Below, piece by piece: positions 25,188-32,972 of a stretch of DNA of 64,000 bases. A program made the position numbers and the translations under genes. Within the stretch, counting starts at the first letter, position 1. Every line of letters starts with the position of its first letter. Origin of the DNA: Chryseobacterium flavum (GTDB lineage Bacteria; Bacteroidota; Bacteroidia; Flavobacteriales; Weeksellaceae); assembly GCF_003385595.1 (NCBI RefSeq), contig NZ_QNUE01000006.1, forward strand, positions 124,001 through 188,000. The letters run 5' to 3'. A model generated the notes under the pieces. The model was not told the DNA's origin and did not search any database. It was given only the letters and a program-made list of their open reading frames with translations.

Positions 25188-25934
25188 TTAATCGTTAGTT
25201 CTTGGGATATTTTTATATACCTGGAAGTTGAATACAAAACTTCTGTTTCTGAAAGAATATCCGCTGTAATTGTAATGAGAATCTCTTGCAAAAGCAGCTC
25301 TTGATGGCACAATAATTACTCCTTGAAGATTATATTCTTCAGAATCAGCTTTGTCAAAAGCTTTGAATTTCTGTAAAGCTTCATTGAAACCCTCAATCAT
25401 ATAATAGCTTTTTTGTCTGGCTGCATCTGTAGTTGCTTCCTTAATTAATTTATCATCTTTTCTTATATAATAGAATTTAGGATCTACAACTGGTATTCCT
25501 TTCTCACTGATTGTGTTATAATTAGTCATGGGAAGACCTAAGCCAAATGCAACATTTCCACTGTTGTTATTAGCTACATAAGTTTGAGCATTCATCATAA
25601 TACGGATACTGTCTCTTGGTCCGATAGAAGTTCCCGGAGAAGGCTGGGCATCGGGTCTTGTAATAAAAATCGTCCCGGAAGGTAAAGTTTCATGTGGAAG
25701 TTGTGACAGTTTTTTTTCATTATCATCACCGGTGTCAGTAGAGCTGAATGCTTTTATATTTCCTTGGGTGTCAAGATAATTTTCATCCATGAATTTTTTA
25801 ATAGCCTGATCATCATAATTGTTTTGAACATTGATATCTTCAGGTTCATTAATGGTATCATCTACTACATCATCTTTTTTGCAGGCAGTAAAACACAAAG
25901 AACCTGCGAGGATATATAAAAATATTTTTTTCAT
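25188..25934 (-). CDS. FKBP-like lipoprotein (putative peptidyl-prolyl isomerase)
   Basis: The 248-residue precursor has a lipoprotein signal (MKKIFLYILAGSLCFTAC, Cys18) followed by an acidic linker. The first part (DDQAIKKFMDENYLDTQGNI) and the end (GVIIVPSRAAFARDS, FVFNFQVYKN) resemble Bacteroidota lipoproteins annotated as FKBP-type peptidyl-prolyl isomerases. The central FKBP signatures are weak, so activity is uncertain. A -7 element (TACTTTTG at 25980-25973) gives a leader of about 32 bases. It is divergent from the S4-domain gene, with 55 bases between the two starts. Confidence 0.6.
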   Translation of the reverse strand: MKKIFLYILAGSLCFTACKKDDVVDDTINEPEDINVQNNYDDQAIKKFMDENYLDTQGNIKAFSSTDTGDDNEKKLSQLPHETLPSGTIFITRPDAQPSPGTSIGPRDSIRIMMNAQTYVANNNSGNVAFGLGLPMTNYNTISEKGIPVVDPKFYYIRKDDKLIKEATTDAARQKSYYMIEGFNEALQKFKAFDKADSEEYNLQGVIIVPSRAAFARDSHYNYSGYSFRNRSFVFNFQVYKNIPRTND

Positions 25935-25972
25935 TTCAAAAAACTTTAATTACTTTACAAATAATATAACGG

Positions 25973-25980
25973 CAAAAGTA
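25973..25980 (-). promoter_or_regulatory. -7 element (TACTTTTG) for the FKBP-like lipoprotein
   Basis: TACTTTTG on the minus strand matches TAnnTTTG and lies in the 55-base divergent spacer only ten bases from the ATG of the S4 gene. Confidence 0.45.
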
Positions 25981-25989
25981 TAAAAAAAT

Positions 25990-26427
25990 ATGAGAATAGA
26001 TAAATTTTTATGGAGCATTCGTTTTTATAAGACGAGAAGTATTGCAGCAGAGGAGATTAAAAAGAACAGGGTTTCTATGGGAACGTCTGCCGTAAAGTCA
26101 TCTAAGGAGGTAAAAGAAGGAGATATTATTAAGATCCGTAAGAATCAGATTGATTATAAAATAAAAGTAATCCAGATTCCCAAAAGCAGGATTGGTGCAA
26201 AATTGGTCCCTCTGCATATACAGGATGTAACAGATAAAGAACAGTACGAATTGCTGAAACTTCGTAAAATGTCACAGGATTACTATAGAAATAAAGGAGA
26301 GGGAAGACCTACTAAAAAAGACAGAAGAGAAATGGATGAATATGTGGGGAATGATATTACTTCAGATTTTACTGATTGGGATGACTTTTTCGGAGAGAAT
26401 GATGATGATGATGAAAATGAAGATTAA
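25990..26427 (+). CDS. S4-domain RNA-binding protein (Hsp15-like)
   Basis: The 145-residue protein opens with an S4 RNA-binding domain: MRIDKFLWSIRFYKTRSIA, VSMGTSAVKSSKEVKEGDII. That matches the Hsp15/HslR family, which binds stalled 50S subunits carrying nascent chains in E. coli. After about residue 95 it becomes highly charged and ends in an Asp/Glu-rich tail (FFGENDDDDENED) longer than in E. coli. The role in ribosome recycling is a family expectation. It converges on aroK with 11 bases between stops. Confidence 0.82.
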   Translation: MRIDKFLWSIRFYKTRSIAAEEIKKNRVSMGTSAVKSSKEVKEGDIIKIRKNQIDYKIKVIQIPKSRIGAKLVPLHIQDVTDKEQYELLKLRKMSQDYYRNKGEGRPTKKDRREMDEYVGNDITSDFTDWDDFFGENDDDDENED

Positions 26428-26430
26428 AGT

Positions 26431-26455
26431 AAAAAGCTCTAGAGATAGAGCTTTT
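26431..26455. terminator. Bidirectional terminator overlapping the aroK stop
   Basis: A perfect 9-bp stem AAAAGCTCT/AGAGCTTTT with loop AGAGAT sits between the convergent S4 and aroK genes. The aroK TAG (26441-26439) lies inside the hairpin. Confidence 0.8.
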
Positions 26456-26954
26456 CTATTATTTCCTGAACAATATCTTCCGGTTCCCTTGAATCTGTTC
26501 CTATGCTGAACTGTGCTTTGCTGTAGAACTGATTTCTTTCGAATAAATGTTTGGCAATAAATTCCGGAAGATCTTCTTCTGAAATGTTGGCTATTAAAGG
26601 TCTTTTGTCTTTCTGTTTGGAAAGCCTTTCTGCTAAAGTTGCCACTGAAGTTCTTAAAAATACACTTTTCGAATTATGATTAATAATTTCCATATTGTTA
26701 TAATATACAGGTGTTCCTCCACCAAGACTTAAAACAACATTCTCTTCAGAAGCAAGGATTTCTTCCAGTGTTTCTCTTTCCAGTTTTCTAAAATAAATTT
26801 CCCCTTTTTGCTCAAATATCTCCGGAATGGTTAATTTATTCCTTCTGGAAATCTCTTTATCAAGATCAATTAGCTTAAAATTTAATTTTTCGCTTAATAT
26901 TTTGGAAATGTGAGATTTGCCACTCCCCATGTATCCGATCAGTGAAATTATCAT
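26439..26954 (-). CDS. aroK: Shikimate kinase
   Basis: The 171-residue protein has the P-loop GYMGSGKSHISKIL, the shikimate-binding DLDKEISRR, the GGGTPVY loop of the active site and the lid arginine segment KDKRPLIA. It phosphorylates shikimate to shikimate-3-phosphate in aromatic amino acid synthesis. Its length is normal for AroK. It is transcribed away from the tRNA operon and ends inside a hairpin shared with the convergent S4 gene. Confidence 0.95.
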   Translation of the reverse strand: MIISLIGYMGSGKSHISKILSEKLNFKLIDLDKEISRRNKLTIPEIFEQKGEIYFRKLERETLEEILASEENVVLSLGGGTPVYYNNMEIINHNSKSVFLRTSVATLAERLSKQKDKRPLIANISEEDLPEFIAKHLFERNQFYSKAQFSIGTDSREPEDIVQEIIEKLYL

Positions 26955-26985
26955 GAATTTTTTTTAAACAAATTTGCGAAAAAGT

Positions 26986-27015
26986 TTTGAGATAAAGAAA
27001 AAAGTCATATCTTTG
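26986..27015 (+). promoter_or_regulatory. Promoter of the tRNA-Lys/Leu/Lys operon
   Basis: TTTG (26986-26989), an 18-base spacer and TATCTTTG (27008-27015) form a near-perfect Bacteroidota housekeeping promoter, placing the transcript start about 48 bases before the first tRNA. Confidence 0.8.
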
Positions 27016-27069
27016 CACCACTTAAAACAAGGGACATTACTTAAATGAAAACTTGTATGATAAGTGGCC

Positions 27070-27142
27070 GACTCGGTAGCTCAGCTGGTAGAGCAATACA
27101 CTTTTAATGTATGGGTCCTGGGTTCGAATCCCAGCCGGGTCA
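27070..27142 (+). tRNA. tRNA-Lys (anticodon TTT), copy 1
   Basis: A 73-base cloverleaf. The acceptor GACTCGG pairs with CCGGGTC, the D arm is GCTCAGCTGGTAGAGC, the anticodon loop is CTTTTAA, and the T arm contains GGTTCGAATCC. The discriminator base is A and no CCA is encoded. An identical copy lies 245 bases downstream. Confidence 0.98.
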
Positions 27143-27177
27143 CAAGCAAGAAGATTACTCAGGTTTGTAATTTTATT

Positions 27178-27260
27178 GCCTGCGTGGTGAAATTGGTAGA
27201 CACGCCATCTTGAGGGGGTGGTTTCCTAAGGATGTGCTGGTTCGAGTCCAGTCGCAGGCA
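27178..27260 (+). tRNA. tRNA-Leu (anticodon GAG)
   Basis: An 83-base class II tRNA. The acceptor GCCTGCG pairs with CGCAGGC, the anticodon stem is CCATC/GGTGG around loop TTGAGGG, a long variable arm follows, and the T arm is GGTTCGAGTCC. The discriminator is A and no CCA is encoded. It lies between two identical tRNA-Lys genes. Confidence 0.97.
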
Positions 27261-27314
27261 CTGCAAAGAAAAATTAATAATTGAAGTGAATTATAATTCA
27301 TTTTGATTGTGGCC

Positions 27315-27387
27315 GACTCGGTAGCTCAGCTGGTAGAGCAATACACTTTTAATGTATGGGTCCTGGGTTCGAATCCCAGCCGGGTCA
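27315..27387 (+). tRNA. tRNA-Lys (anticodon TTT), copy 2
   Basis: Sequence identical to the first tRNA-Lys, including six bases upstream and four downstream of the mature tRNA (27309-27391 equals 27064-27146), which points to a recent duplication. It is the last gene before a strong terminator. Confidence 0.98.
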
Positions 27388-27441
27388 CAAGTTTACTGAA
27401 AAGTAAATTTTTTTCATATTAATATTTTGTGATTTGGTGTT

Positions 27442-27476
27442 TCAAAGGTCTCCTCCAGGAGGCCTTTGATTTTTTA
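27442..27476 (+). terminator. Terminator of the tRNA operon
   Basis: A 12-bp stem TCAAAGGTCTCC/GGAGGCCTTTGA with one G-U pair and loop TCCA is followed by a T-run. Confidence 0.88.
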
Positions 27477-27506
27477 TTCTATTGCATAATTACAGAAGCT
27501 TTCAGA

Positions 27507-27544
27507 ATAAGAAACTCTGTTCATAAGTGAACAGAGTTTCTTAT
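27507..27544 (-). terminator. Probable terminator of panC
   Basis: A perfect 17-bp inverted repeat (27507-27523 and 27528-27544, loop TAAG) lies 40 bases beyond the panC stop. The end of the stem supplies a U-rich arm (TTTCTTAT), but there is no separate T-run. Confidence 0.6.
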
Positions 27545-27583
27545 GGGGAAAAATATTTTTCCGTATCTCTTTATTTAATGTAA

Positions 27584-28432
27584 TTAATCTAAATGCATGT
27601 TGTCAATAAGTCTTACTCCGTCTACTATTACTACGATAAACGCTCTGAAACTCCTGTCTTTGTAAAAAAAGTCCGTTTCTTTCAGGGTTTTTTCATCTGC
27701 AATCAGAAAATACTCAAGTTTCATACCTTGCTGCTGGTCAAAAATATCAGTTACCCTTTCCTTGATTTCCGGAATAGTTACTGTCCTGAACCAATCGTTC
27801 ACTTTTTTAAGGGTTTGATAAATGACTGTTGAAGCTTCCTTCCTGTTGTCCTGAAGCCTCTGGTTTCTGGAGCTTAAGGCAAGTCCGTTTTCAGCCCTGT
27901 AAATAGGAACACCTTTAATGTTTACCGGAAGTTTCTTTTTTTCAACCATTTTTTTTATAATGGCGAGTTGTTGGAAATCTTTTTCACCAAAATAAGCGTT
28001 ATCAGGTTGTACCTGCCTGAAAAGCTCCTCAACTACAGTTCCTACACCATCAAAATGCCCCGGTCTTGATTTTCCTTCCATTTCATCTTCAAGACCATCA
28101 AAGTCATAATGACGGCTTTCTGTTTTTTCAGGATATATATCTGAAACTTCAGGAATATAAACAGCATCTACAAGTCCTGAATTTTCCAGGATTAAAATGT
28201 CTCTGTTGATATCTCTTGGATATTTTTCAAGGTCTTCCGGATTGTTAAATTGGGTTGGATTTACAAAAATTGAAGAAATTACCAGATCATTTTCCTTTCT
28301 TGCTTCTTCATAGAGGGAAAGATGGCCTTTATGAAGAGCTCCCATAGTGGGTGCGAAGCCTATTCTTTTTCCCATTTCTTTCTGTCTTTCAATGAAATCC
28401 TGAAGGATTTTTCTGTTTTTTATAACTTCCAT
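27584..28432 (-). CDS. panC: Pantothenate synthetase
   Basis: The 282-residue protein has the nucleotidyltransferase-like motif FAPTMGALHKGHLSL with the HxGH-type signature, then FVNPTQFNNPEDLEKYPR, RPGHFDGVGTVV, FGEKDFQQLAIIKKMV and the KMSKS-like LSSRNQRL. It ligates pantoate and beta-alanine with ATP to make pantothenate. The panB and panD genes are not in this window. It is divergent from the glycogen-synthase-like gene, and a -7 element (TATTTTTG, 28460-28453) predicts a 14-base leader. Confidence 0.95.
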   Translation of the reverse strand: MEVIKNRKILQDFIERQKEMGKRIGFAPTMGALHKGHLSLYEEARKENDLVISSIFVNPTQFNNPEDLEKYPRDINRDILILENSGLVDAVYIPEVSDIYPEKTESRHYDFDGLEDEMEGKSRPGHFDGVGTVVEELFRQVQPDNAYFGEKDFQQLAIIKKMVEKKKLPVNIKGVPIYRAENGLALSSRNQRLQDNRKEASTVIYQTLKKVNDWFRTVTIPEIKERVTDIFDQQQGMKLEYFLIADEKTLKETDFFYKDRSFRAFIVVIVDGVRLIDNMHLD

Positions 28433-28452
28433 AGCTTATTTTAATACTAATT

Positions 28453-28460
28453 CAAAAATA
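28453..28460 (-). promoter_or_regulatory. -7 element (TATTTTTG) for panC
   Basis: Minus-strand TATTTTTG matches TAnnTTTG about 20 bases before the panC ATG. Confidence 0.45.
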
Positions 28461-28556
28461 CTAAAAATATCACATAATAAAATGTGTTTTTAATAATTTG
28501 GAAATGGGAAATTTCGTAAAAAAATGTTAATTAAAATAATGTTGGATGTTTTTTTG

Positions 28557-28564
28557 TAATTTTG
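28557..28564 (+). promoter_or_regulatory. -7 element (TAATTTTG) for the glycogen-synthase-like operon
   Basis: TAATTTTG matches TAnnTTTG 39 bases before the ATG at 28604. A TTG start of a longer frame (28562) falls inside this element, which supports the later ATG. Confidence 0.5.
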
Positions 28565-28603
28565 CACATTAAAGCATTTTTACAAAAATTAGATAGAAAG
28601 TTT

Positions 28604-29374
28604 ATGCCGAATCAAAAAATACTGTACATTACTACAGAGATGTATCCATATCAGGAAGATACAAATATGGCTGCAGTGGTTAACAAAATGGCACTTAAGA
28701 TGCACAATGAAGGCAATGATGTAAGAGTTTTTATGCCAAGATTTGGACAAATAAGTGAGAGAAAGTTCCAGCTTCATGAGGTGATCCGTCTTTCGGGAAT
28801 GAATATTATTATCAATGATCTTGATCAGCCTCTAATTATTAAAGTAGCGTCTCTTCCGGGGGAAAGACTTCAGGTTTACTTTATTGATAATGAAGAATAC
28901 TTCAAAAGAAAACAATACTATTTTGATGATGAAGGAAATCCTTTTGATGACAATGATGAGAGAGCTATTTTCTTTGCAAGAGGTGTTATTGAAACCATCA
29001 AAAAACTGAACTGGGTGCCGGATGTAATTCATCTTAACGGGTGGATGTCTTCTTTTGTTCCTATTTATCTTAAAACTTATTACGAGTCCGATACTTACTT
29101 CAAAGACGCTAAAATAGTACTTTCTCTGTATAACGAGAAAGATGCGGTCCTGGATAAGAATATTAACGAAAAACTGAAGTTTGATAATATTTCAGGATTA
29201 AAAGCGTTAGATAACCCAACAATAAAAAGTTTTGTTATTGAGAGTATGAACTATGTAGATACTGTAGTAAAGGGAGATGAGTTCCTGGATGAAGATCTGG
29301 ATAAAGCATTCAATGAAACGGCAACCCAGAAATCCGAGTATCTTGACGTAGATTCTATAAACCAACTTTATTAA
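28604..29374 (+). CDS. Glycogen/starch synthase N-terminal-domain protein (GT5-like, half length)
   Basis: The 256-residue protein matches only the N-terminal Rossmann half of GT5 glycogen synthase: KILYITTEMYPYQED, NEGNDVRVFMPRFG, VYFIDNEEYF, DERAIFFARGVIE and PDVIHLNGWMSSFVP. Full GlgA is about 475 residues, with a second domain bearing the catalytic Glu. That domain is absent, and the ADP-glucose-binding K-x-G-G-L near the start is missing too (QEDTNMAAV here). It may therefore be a regulatory or structural protein rather than a synthase. It leads an operon with a DUF4270 lipoprotein (15 bases on) and glmS, an arrangement typical of flavobacteria. Confidence 0.82.
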   Translation: MPNQKILYITTEMYPYQEDTNMAAVVNKMALKMHNEGNDVRVFMPRFGQISERKFQLHEVIRLSGMNIIINDLDQPLIIKVASLPGERLQVYFIDNEEYFKRKQYYFDDEGNPFDDNDERAIFFARGVIETIKKLNWVPDVIHLNGWMSSFVPIYLKTYYESDTYFKDAKIVLSLYNEKDAVLDKNINEKLKFDNISGLKALDNPTIKSFVIESMNYVDTVVKGDEFLDEDLDKAFNETATQKSEYLDVDSINQLY

Positions 29375-29389
29375 AAAAACACATTTTTA

Positions 29390-30976
29390 ATGACTCATAA
29401 TCTTAAAAAGACTTTCGCTATACTTTTATTGGCGATTTTCGGAAGTACGATCCTTTATAACTGCGAACCGGATCCAGATTCTCTTGGTGAGCAATTGTTT
29501 ATAAATGATGGTGTGAACGGCAATGAAACTTCGTATGATATTATTGCTTACAATATTAATAATCACGACTCTATAAGAAGTGATGCTTCCAAACTCATCA
29601 GCGAACAGAATGCTCAGGGAGGATTCACGGCAGTAGGAATTTTGGGAGCTTTTACTGAAGGACAATTCGGGGGACAAAAAGCCTCCTATATTACCCAGTT
29701 GAGAATGAATCAGGATAATTTTGACTTTTCCGGACCCAATGCAAAGGTAGACTCTGTAGTTCTAGTAATTAAGGCACCTAATTATATTACCGATTCAGTG
29801 AAAGCACCTGGTGCATATGATAAGCAGGACTTTCCTGTAGGGAATGAAAAGATAGCTGTTTCTATAGATAAAAAAACATATCCGGTATACAAATATGGTA
29901 AGATAGGTGGAAAATATAATTCAATGACTTTAAATGTTCATGAAGTTACCACTTTTCTGGATGCCAATAATAAAGATTTTACACGTTCAAATGTAAATGT
30001 AAGTACCGGACAATTACTGGGGTCAGCAGTTTTTGACGGAACTGTAAGTTCAATATCAATTACCAAGAAATCTGATAATACCAGTGTCTTTACATCAAGT
30101 AATGATTTTAGAATGAAATTGGATAAAGATTTCTTTCAGACTAAAATTATTGATAAGAAAGGTATGCCGGAGCTTCAGAATACTGCTAATTTTATCCGGT
30201 ATTTCAGAGGACTCAGAATCTCTGTAAGTGAGACAGATCGTTATCTTTTCCAGTTTTTACCTAATAATATGGAACTTATTATGTATTATAAATATGATAA
30301 GACAGATAATGGTGCAGTCACAAGACCGCAGACTTCCCTTAACTTTAAGCTGGGAAGTGAAAATATACATATAGGACAATATACGTATGACAGAACTGGC
30401 TCTGCAGTTTCATCTGCAATAGCAGGAAGCAGTGAAATAAATGGAGACTCAAAGCTTTTTGCTCAAGGTATGGGAGGTCCTTCTATCGGAATTAAAATTC
30501 CAGAGGATGCTGTTAATAAGCTTAAGAGTTTATATCAGAAAGACAAGACGGGAATTGTAAGTGCCCGAATAAGGATGTATGTTGATCCTTTAAGCTGGGA
30601 AAACAAACATTCTGTATTAAGAGACCGTCAGTTCACAATTCTGCCGATTGATGAAAAAGGAAAAGAAGGAGAACTTATTTCAAATGACTTTACACCTGAT
30701 TTTTTAGCAGGATTCCCATTATATAACTTAAATGAAAAACCGGTTTATTATGACTTTGTGGTTACAAAAACGGTTAAAGACATCATTGAAAATGCTAAGG
30801 AGAACAAACCGTTGCTTGTTAATCTCGGATCTTTTGTAAGAACAAGCACAGGGGCAGCATTTGGAGCTAAATATACAACGAGAGCATTTGATATGAACAG
30901 GGTGATATTAACAGGGACTGACAAACTAAATGCTAACAGAATTCAATTGAAAGTCACTTACGGTACGAAAAAATAG
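29390..30976 (+). CDS. DUF4270 family exported protein
   Basis: The 528-residue precursor has a signal peptide with a possible lipoprotein Cys25 (STILYNC). It begins CEPDPDSLGEQLF, characteristic of DUF4270 proteins of Bacteroidota, and continues as a beta-rich domain with many Ser/Thr/Asn residues. No catalytic motif is seen. The family occurs next to glycogen-synthase-like and glmS genes in flavobacteria, and is thought to be outer-membrane or surface located. The function is unknown. It lies 15 bases after the preceding gene and 34 before glmS. Confidence 0.82.
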   Translation: MTHNLKKTFAILLLAIFGSTILYNCEPDPDSLGEQLFINDGVNGNETSYDIIAYNINNHDSIRSDASKLISEQNAQGGFTAVGILGAFTEGQFGGQKASYITQLRMNQDNFDFSGPNAKVDSVVLVIKAPNYITDSVKAPGAYDKQDFPVGNEKIAVSIDKKTYPVYKYGKIGGKYNSMTLNVHEVTTFLDANNKDFTRSNVNVSTGQLLGSAVFDGTVSSISITKKSDNTSVFTSSNDFRMKLDKDFFQTKIIDKKGMPELQNTANFIRYFRGLRISVSETDRYLFQFLPNNMELIMYYKYDKTDNGAVTRPQTSLNFKLGSENIHIGQYTYDRTGSAVSSAIAGSSEINGDSKLFAQGMGGPSIGIKIPEDAVNKLKSLYQKDKTGIVSARIRMYVDPLSWENKHSVLRDRQFTILPIDEKGKEGELISNDFTPDFLAGFPLYNLNEKPVYYDFVVTKTVKDIIENAKENKPLLVNLGSFVRTSTGAAFGAKYTTRAFDMNRVILTGTDKLNANRIQLKVTYGTKK

Positions 30977-31010
30977 AACAAAATAAATAAACACTAGACA
31001 AAATAAAAAT

Positions 31011-32864
31011 ATGTGCGGAATAGTAGGATATACAGGTTTTCAGGACGCTTACGATATAGTAATCAACGGTCTTAGAAGATTAGAATACAGAGGTTATGAC
31101 AGTGCTGGAATTGTTTTGGAAGATTCAGCTAATAAGTTTGAAGTAGAAAAAACAAAAGGAAAAGTAGATGATTTGGTTAATATCTCTAAGGAGCTGAAGG
31201 GAAGAGCCAACATAGGAATGGGACATACACGTTGGGCTACTCATGGAGTACCAAGTGACAGAAACTCTCATCCGCATTTGTCAAACAACGGAAAAATTGC
31301 AATTGTACATAATGGTATTATAGAAAATTATGATACTATTAAAACAATGCTTACTGAAAAAGGATTTACTTTTCAGTCGGAAACAGATACTGAAGTATTG
31401 GTGAACCTTATCCAGTATTTCATGGATCTGAATCCTGAAATTGACTTTCCAACTGCAGTAAGATATGCCTTGAATGAAGTATATGGAGCGTATGCAATTA
31501 CAGTGCTTCATGAAGATTATCCGGGAGTATTGGTGGTAGGAAGATTAGGTTCTCCTTTAGCTATAGGAATTGGGGATAAAGAATATTTTATTGCATCTGA
31601 TGCTTCTCCTTTTGTAGAATTTACAAAAGAAGCCATCTACCTTGAGGAAGGGCACATGGCAACTATTTCTCTTGAACAAGGGGTGGATATCAGAACCATT
31701 AATGATAACTCTAAAATAGAACCGGAAATCCAGAAGCTTAAATTAAGCCTGGAGCAAATTGAAAAAGGAGGGTATGAGCACTTTATGCTTAAAGAAATTT
31801 TTGAGCAGCCTAAGTCTGTACATGATACGATGAGAGGGAGATTGCTTGTAGATGAAGGGGTAATTAAAATGGCAGGAATCTGGGATCATGTTGAAAGATT
31901 TAAAAATGCTAACAGGATTATTATTATTGCCTGTGGTACTTCATGGCATGCCGGTCTTATCGGAGAATATCTGATTGAAGAATATGCAAGAATACCTGTT
32001 GAGGTAGAATATGCTTCAGAGTTCAGATACAGAAATCCAATCATTACAGATAAAGATGTAGTAATTGCTATTTCTCAATCAGGAGAAACTGCTGATACCA
32101 TGGCAGCGTTAAAATTAGCAAAAGAGAAAGGTGCATTTATATACGGTATATGTAATGTTGTAGATTCTTCAATTGCCAGAATTACAGATGCGGGTTCATA
32201 TACTCATGCCGGTCCTGAGATTGGTGTTGCTTCTACAAAAGCATTTACTGCCCAGCTTACTATTCTTACACTGATTGCGTTTAAATTAGGAAAGCATAAT
32301 GGTACTTTAGGAAATGCTGAATTTATGAGTTTAATTGCTGAATTAGATGCTATTCCTAAGAGAATTGAAGAAGTTCTGAGTTCTACTCATGAGCAGATCC
32401 AGCAAATTTCAAAAGACTTTGTAGAAACTACAAACTTCCTTTATTTAGGAAGAGGATACAATTATCCGGCAGCATTAGAAGGTGCATTAAAATTAAAAGA
32501 AATTTCTTATATCCACGCAGAAGGTTACCCGGCAGCTGAAATGAAGCATGGCCCAATTGCTTTGATTGATGAAAATATGCCAATTGTTATTATTGCTCCT
32601 AAAAAAGGGCATTATGATAAGATTGTAAGTAATGTTCAGGAAATTAAAGCGAGAAAAGGAAAAATTATTGCTGTAGTCAATAAAGGAGACCGCCAGGTAA
32701 GCGAAATGGCTGATTATGTTATTGAAATTCCAGAAACCTCAGAATGTTTCTCTCCAATTGTAGCATCAGTGCCTCTACAGTTGCTTGCTTATTACATCGC
32801 AGTTTACAGAGGTGCGAATGTAGATCAGCCGAGAAACTTAGCAAAATCTGTGACTGTGGAATAA
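31011..32864 (+). CDS. glmS: Glutamine-fructose-6-phosphate aminotransferase (isomerizing)
   Basis: The 617-residue enzyme has the class II amidotransferase N-terminus MCGIVGYTG (Cys nucleophile after Met removal), with HTRWATHG and HNGIIENY. Two SIS isomerase domains follow (CGTSWHAG, SQSGETADTMAAL, STKAFTAQ, ending AKSVTVE). It converts fructose-6-phosphate and glutamine to glucosamine-6-phosphate, the entry to peptidoglycan and LPS amino sugars. It is the last gene of the operon beginning at 28604. I see no glmS ribozyme upstream, and the 34-base spacer is too short for one. Confidence 0.97.
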   Translation: MCGIVGYTGFQDAYDIVINGLRRLEYRGYDSAGIVLEDSANKFEVEKTKGKVDDLVNISKELKGRANIGMGHTRWATHGVPSDRNSHPHLSNNGKIAIVHNGIIENYDTIKTMLTEKGFTFQSETDTEVLVNLIQYFMDLNPEIDFPTAVRYALNEVYGAYAITVLHEDYPGVLVVGRLGSPLAIGIGDKEYFIASDASPFVEFTKEAIYLEEGHMATISLEQGVDIRTINDNSKIEPEIQKLKLSLEQIEKGGYEHFMLKEIFEQPKSVHDTMRGRLLVDEGVIKMAGIWDHVERFKNANRIIIIACGTSWHAGLIGEYLIEEYARIPVEVEYASEFRYRNPIITDKDVVIAISQSGETADTMAALKLAKEKGAFIYGICNVVDSSIARITDAGSYTHAGPEIGVASTKAFTAQLTILTLIAFKLGKHNGTLGNAEFMSLIAELDAIPKRIEEVLSSTHEQIQQISKDFVETTNFLYLGRGYNYPAALEGALKLKEISYIHAEGYPAAEMKHGPIALIDENMPIVIIAPKKGHYDKIVSNVQEIKARKGKIIAVVNKGDRQVSEMADYVIEIPETSECFSPIVASVPLQLLAYYIAVYRGANVDQPRNLAKSVTVE

Positions 32865-32972
32865 AAAGTTGTTGTAAATAAAATAAATTTAGATTTCTTC
32901 CGTTATTTCAAAAAAAATCTTAAAAGTTTCTTAAAAAAATTATATATTTACGGCTTAATTATAAAAATTAAC

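Noticed and set aside
27070..27391. Repeated sequence that might look like a CRISPR or mobile repeat
   Set aside because: The two copies are complete tRNA-Lys genes with good cloverleafs; no regular spacers or further copies exist.
30977..31010. Possible glmS ribozyme upstream of glmS
   Set aside because: The spacer to the preceding gene is only 34 bases, far too short for the ribozyme, and glmS sits inside an operon.
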